From the NCBI GenBank assembly GCA_905221605.1, contig CAJNDS010000383.1, positions 89,835 to 153,834 on the forward strand: 64,000 nucleotides of DNA. Reading direction: 5' to 3'. Under the pieces are notes generated by a model that worked only from the letters and a program-made list of their open reading frames with translations, was not told where the DNA came from and searched no databases. The position numbers and the translations under genes were made by a program. Below are positions 59,720 through 64,000 of this stretch, piece after piece; within the stretch, counting starts at the first letter, position 1, and each line of letters opens with the position of its first letter. Origin of the DNA: Symbiodinium natans. Its lineage: Eukaryota > Sar > Dinophyceae > Suessiales > Symbiodiniaceae.

Positions 59720-60495
59720 TTTTTCGCATTCGAGGATGGCCCACATTCGTTCTCCTGTTTTTGAGTGAAAGGAGGGCGACCATTCAAATGTACTTTTATC
59801 AGAATTTCAAATGCGTCCTACCTACTCGAAACGTGAACACTACATTCATAGCACAACTAAATAGCATATCCAATGAGATTTTGAATATGCTGTTTCTGTA
59901 TGTGAGGACCAGGTAAAGTCTGGCCTATTCAGATCACTGAGAAAAGCACGTACATGGGTTACGCACAGGCCTTTGCTAAGGAGGCTTTAACAGAGAAGGC
60001 CTATATGTGCAAATATCGAATTTTGTGCATTTGAAAGAAGCTGAAGATCCTTTTTTCAATAAGAAGCATTCTGGGATCCCAGTACCTGCTGTTTAAGAAA
60101 AGTGTCTATATCTCATGAACACCCTTACTTTGCGATAACGATTTAGTTTTTCTGGTCCTTTAATTCGCTTAGAAAAACGCACAAAAAAGTGCAAAAAGGG
60201 CAACAAAAAAAAACAAGTTGTTTGATGGGATATACCGCGCAAACAGTAAGTGGACAAAACAGCACGCTCTTGTTTTGCCTTGAGCCAAATAATCAAGTCG
60301 GGTTTGCAACATGACTCTCCAGACACTGTACATGAGGGTGTGAGTACCTCTGTTTCTTCAACTCCCCCCTTCTGGAAGTCTATGTTGTGCAACGTTGAGG
60401 GTAAGTGTCAAAACAACCGCGTAACTATGCAACTTAGGGATATTCTACTGCCCCAATTGCAAGTTTCAACTCAACTCTGTATTAGAGGAGGAAGC
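59720..60495. other. Non-coding stretch
   Basis: I see nothing supported here: no exons, clear repeats or RNA genes. Confidence 0.35.
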
Positions 60496-60499
60496 TACA

Positions 60500-60960
60500 C
60501 ACGGCTCTTGTCGAGGGCGAGGCATGTGGAAGCCCGCATTCCTTGTTGTTGCTGGTCATGCCAAGGTAGGCTGCTCCAACCACGCGGCGCGTAGGCAACA
60601 AGCACGACTCGGTGCGCCAACGGTCCCTGCCAGGGAACAGTGCAGTGCTTTCGGGAAGGCTTGAAGGAAGCTGGAAGGTGCAGGATGCGACCAGGGAGGT
60701 TGCACTCAAACTGCGGGCACTGGTCCTCTCCGTCTGAATCTTGAACCCAAATGCCTCCACCGATCACCTGCGTGATTGGCAGTACAAGATTGCAGGCTCG
60801 TTCCACTGGTCATTGTGGATCTCGGCCTTCTGGCCACGGAACAAAGCAACTAACTGAGGTAACCGTGCGCTGCTGTCGTACAAACCGAGTTCAGGGAAAA
60901 GGCGGGTATTACTCCTCATGAGGTCGCCTTGGGGCTCGGCAGGCACCATCTCTTCAACGC
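60500..60960 (-). pseudogene. 2OG-Fe(II) oxygenase-like domain, broken by a frameshift
   Basis: Two overlapping minus frames join into one domain near 60790. The first (60764-61060) ends with KAEIHNDQWNE, giving the H-x-D iron-binding pair (H codon at 60815-60817). The second (60495-60806) continues LPITQVIGGGIWVQDSD, then LPGRILHLP and H-C-T-V-P-W-Q-G....HRVVLVAY, giving the distal His and the Arg for 2-oxoglutarate. The order and spacing match the insert in the copia Pol at 13430-13700 (HRDSHN, GGGLWVEG, H..MPWKGFR). A one-base change disrupts it. It lies just downstream of a broken non-LTR element on the same strand. Confidence 0.5.
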
Positions 60961-61092
60961 GGCGAGGCACGCAGCCCGCAGCCGCACGTGGCAAGAGCAT
61001 CAGCAGGGAAGGCTCTTGCTGCCTGTGCTCCGAGGCAAGGAAGCGTACTGGGACTGACATTCGACTCTACAAAGGCAACTTCACAACCACAC

Positions 61093-62550
61093 CTACTTCT
61101 GAGGGCGGTGCGAAGACAAAAGACACAGAGGGCTCGTGCAAGCCAGCATGCGCAACCACCCCGGCTTCTGAGGGCGGTGCGAAGACCAGGCATGCAGAGG
61201 CTCGTACAAGCCAACTGGTGCAAATGCGAGACAGGATTTCCAGACCGCCCAGTCGCCCAGGCCCGGCGGCGCAACACGGCTCGGGCACGGTGGCTCCTGA
61301 CCGCAATGCAGAGCTCTCTGCAAGAGGTATCCATGCAGCGTCTCTGCGCCCTCGCCCTCGCGCGTAGCCACCGCTCGAGCGATGTCCCACAGAACCCGCG
61401 CAGCCTGCTTGTCCCAGGCGGCTCTCGAGCACCATGGGCTGGAACTTGACACCCTGACGAGCGCAGTCATCCGCAGTCCCCATGTGCGCCGCCTTGACTG
61501 TAGCATACGCAGCCGCAGCCGCTGCCGCTTCTCGCCCCGCCTCCGCGAGGGACTCCAACCGCTGACAGTCACGGCAAAGTCAAGGGCGGTGGGAGTGCCT
61601 CGGAAAGCGGGCAAGAAGACGTCAGCGGGTCTGCGTCGAGCCAGCGCAGCTTCGTCGGGGCGTTGGGGAAGAAGAAGACCAGCTCGTTCCCGCTCAGGCT
61701 GTAAGACGCCACGTTCAGCCCAGGAGCACACCAAGTTGCGCACGGCGTTGTGCCGCAGCGTCCTTTCCCCGCCTGCAACACAACTGCCCGCGTGCAAGGA
61801 ATGCCGGTCAAGCACGCCATCGCACTTGGGACACCAGGTGTCTTCGGCAGCGTCGGCAACCAGTAACCTGTGGCGGAGCTCCGTGACGAAGACTGCCGGC
61901 TCCATGGCTTGAGCATGTGGGGGGTGGCGGCAAGGAACGACCGAAGCACCGCTTTGGCCCACGGCTGGGCCGCAGCAAGCTGAGTCTCCCAGGCCACAGT
62001 GTCAGGGTGTTGGGTCCTCGAGCTGGCCAATGGCATCCAGCAAAGCATTGGCTTTGGCAGCTCGACTGCACATGTAGGCAGCGACGTAGGCAGCATCCCC
62101 GACGGCTGCACCCAAGAGCCCAAAGTTGCAGGTCACCCTGCTGGCTCCGTCAGGAGTTTCCAGGAGCTGCCGGGGAAGGTGTGCACCGAGACTCGCAGCG
62201 TCAGTCGAGCCCACCACAGCCGGACTGCCCGCCACCACGCCATCGTCCAAGTAGAGCAGCGCCAGGTCCAAAGGCCCACCGCGCAGTTCAGGCAAACAGC
62301 AGGGGACCGAGAGGGTCGCCCTGCTGCACACCCCCAGCCGATCGCAGTTTGGAGCTTCCAAATTGGGGTCAGTGGGCTGTCGGTAGCACCAGGCCGTCCA
62401 GCGAGACATGTGCGGGAAGTGGGCAGACACTGCTGCCAGCATGGCTGTGCGGGAGAGGGAATTGAATGCGTTCTCGAAGTCGAGCTTGACAAGGACGCGA
62501 TTCGTACGGGGCCTAAGGGACCTCAGGTCAAGACTACACTCAACCCTCAC
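61093..62550 (-). pseudogene. Truncated, frameshifted non-LTR retrotransposon (RT + restriction-like endonuclease)
   Basis: Starts abruptly at RT motif A (VLVKLDFENAFNSLSR, near 62490). Motif B (GVQQGDPLGPLLFA) is in a different frame near 62310, and motif C is LLYLDDGVV near 62260. The second part, in further frames, has a Cys/His knuckle (WCPKCDGVLDRHSLHAGSC) and then RRPADVFLP....TALDFAV. This resembles the PD-(D/E)XK-like endonuclease region that follows RT in R2-type elements, unlike the AP-endonuclease of the giant unit. At least two frameshifts and the lost N-terminus make it inactive. A repeated TCTTCGCACCGCCCTCAGAAG-like unit occurs twice at its 3' end (about 61094-61185). Confidence 0.7.
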
Positions 62551-63257
62551 AGCACAAAGCGCGGACTCTTTTCACTGCGCTGTTCACAGATTCTCGAGCT
62601 CCGCTCGTCTTGAGGCAAAGCGAGCACGGCTCTCCAGCTTCAAACACAGTCTGCCAGACGTGGGAAAACAGAGGTACTTCAGGTATAACACTCAGCCATG
62701 GAACTTCTACTCTTCAAACACTTCAAGCATGTTCCTAGCACCTCTTAGGTGCTCTGCTGAGCTTCGTGCAGCTCTGAACTGGCTTGAGTCACTTCTGGTC
62801 ACCAGATACCGGGTCACAAACAAGAAACGAGTTCCGATAAACGAGTTTCGAGAAAACGAACAGAAAACGGCTCTTCCTACTCAAAACAAGGTCAAATCCG
62901 CACTGCCTGACATGTCCTCGTGCCTATGCTTCACACTCAAAGCAGACAACTCAAGCGCACATCACGTGTCAACTGGGAAACTAGAAGGGTCACACATATC
63001 ACACGAAAGCGGACTGCGTCGCTAGCCAGTTAGGCTCTTCGGAACCGAAGTCCCGGAAAGGTTAACAGGTGAAACAGTGAGAACAAACTACTCTCGGGAA
63101 TACCTTGGCCTGCTAAACACGGCCGCGCTTGTGAAGGCATCCGGAGATGTTACGGTTTAGGCTACGGGCTGGGAGAAACTCTCCATCCCTCAGAGTCTTA
63201 GCCAGACTGACGGGAGATTCTCGCCGCAGCACATAAGGGAGAGACTCACCTTCTGGC
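62551..63257. other. Non-coding stretch
   Basis: No gene supported. It separates the broken non-LTR element from the kinase-like gene. Confidence 0.35.
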
Positions 63258-63962
63258 TCATCGCAGGTTTCTGAAACAGGGCCCTCCCGAATCGATAACA
63301 CCCTGATCGCTGAGATGACTCCAGAAGGGCTGACACTCCATCAGCAACGTTTCAGCACACGACCTGGGGTATAAGCCAACATGTTTGAGCTTGTCGCGCA
63401 ACCAGCCCTGGCGAGAAGGGCTAAAATCCGACACAAGCGACCAGAAACCTGCCCAACCATGTTTGGCATCATGTCCCTCCCACGCCCATTCGTTCGTGTC
63501 GTAAAAGATGAGCTTCGGTTGGGGGGAGTTGGCCGTGGTGCGGCTCACAGCTACATTCTTGGGACCTAAGTCACGTAAGGTCCAACCTGCTGCACGAAGA
63601 GAGGTCAATATGATGGCCATGTAGCACAGGAATTGGAAACAGCTCTGGCTTCCAGCACCGAATCGGGTGAGAACCTCAACCCCGGATACACATCGCTCTT
63701 GAAGTGACATGTAAAATGGAAAATCTTTCTCTCCACCTTTCCAGTGTAGGCGGACTCGCACAAGCCCATACCAGTAAACCTTCGCTGTCAAGTGGGGAAA
63801 AAGGTTACTGATTCTCGCCTCTTCGGCTTGGCTCTCATCAGAGAATTTCCATACCAGGGGGGCTGATTCGGCGACATAGGCCACTCGCGTACGACCAAAA
63901 TTGTTCATACTCAGATCCATTGGATCCCGGACATGGAGGCTTTGAGTGATGTCGTGGACCAT
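63258..63962 (-). CDS. Protein-kinase-like protein (234 aa)
   Basis: ATG at 63962, stop TAG. Kinase-fold landmarks are K39 (LVWKFSDES), a hinge-like stretch near 85-97, catalytic loop R130-D131-LGPK-N136 and D155 in LIFYDTNEW in place of DFG. No glycine-rich loop is evident and the C-terminal lobe is short. The layout (RD....N, then hydrophobic-DTNEW/DTSAW) is the same as in the 335-residue protein of the giant element, so both belong to one divergent kinase-like family. Whether it is catalytic is uncertain. It could be a stray accessory gene from a related mobile unit extending beyond the window. Confidence 0.55.
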   Translation of the reverse strand: MVHDITQSLHVRDPMDLSMNNFGRTRVAYVAESAPLVWKFSDESQAEEARISNLFPHLTAKVYWYGLVRVRLHWKGGEKDFPFYMSLQERCVSGVEVLTRFGAGSQSCFQFLCYMAIILTSLRAAGWTLRDLGPKNVAVSRTTANSPQPKLIFYDTNEWAWEGHDAKHGWAGFWSLVSDFSPSRQGWLRDKLKHVGLYPRSCAETLLMECQPFWSHLSDQGVIDSGGPCFRNLR

Positions 63963-64000
63963 GGCTAAGCTGAAAGGAAGGTAGTGTAAAGGCTCCTTTG

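Noticed and set aside
59008-59916. 302-residue plus-strand and 251-residue minus-strand frames
   Set aside because: Both are read-through of TTTTGGA and TTTTTGCAC repeats; composition is entirely repeat-driven.
62408-63025. 205-residue plus-strand frame
   Set aside because: Runs opposite RT-derived sequence and then through unique DNA; no domain and no consistent composition.

Overview
The window looks like nuclear DNA of a dinoflagellate, probably a Symbiodiniaceae-type genome (inference, not a database match). The reasons are: long intron-poor retroelement reading frames of the Ty1/copia and LINE types found in these genomes, many degenerate TTTAGGG-like interstitial repeats, large microsatellites, a host gene cut into very short exons separated by kilobase introns, and genes lying in long same-strand blocks. 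All coding on the left (1-20 kb) is on the plus strand; nearly all from 23 kb onward is on the minus strand.

Layout. 1-7766: a 5'-open reading frame with WW, S1-like and CCCH zinc-finger modules, continuing through two frame breaks into a second CCCH protein. 8305-17257: a complete Ty1/copia LTR retrotransposon with identical 181-bp TG...CA LTRs. Besides gag, protease, integrase, RT and RNase H it carries extra modules: a 2OG-Fe(II) oxygenase-like domain between integrase and RT, a degraded methyltransferase-like region before the integrase, and a C-terminal membrane segment plus Cys/His motif. 17258-22500: telomere-like junk, a decayed second copia gag bounded by a 215-bp direct repeat, and a foldback element. 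23.3-25.5 kb: scattered minus-strand exons of an unidentified membrane protein.

28567-45527: the most unusual part. It is a ~17-kb minus-strand unit inserted between two (CAA)n arrays. It begins with a 1861-residue LINE-like protein (AP-endonuclease, reverse transcriptase, C2H2 fingers and a C-terminal ubiquitin-specific-protease-like domain). About nine accessory reading frames follow, including a protein-kinase-like protein, a dual-specificity-type phosphatase and several related helical proteins. About twenty short hairpins with one conserved core (plus strand AGGAGGNGACCTCACTC) and site-specific stems punctuate the unit. Most sit just before a start codon or at/after a stop codon; seven lie in frame inside reading frames. 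I know of no described element with this structure.

47.8-57.0 kb: a host SulP/SLC26-type anion transporter gene on the minus strand, recognised from at least ten short exons in the correct N-to-C order. Its introns hold AT-rich tandem repeats, a large cruciform-forming palindrome and telomere-like DNA. Candidate further exons lie at 45.9-46.9 kb, immediately beside the giant element. 60.5-62.55 kb: a broken non-LTR element (RT and restriction-like endonuclease parts) and a second, frameshifted copy of the oxygenase-like domain. 63258-63962: another kinase-like protein related to the one in the giant element.

Readings in terms of splicing, domain identity and mobility are inferences from sequence patterns alone. 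No search or alignment program was available.
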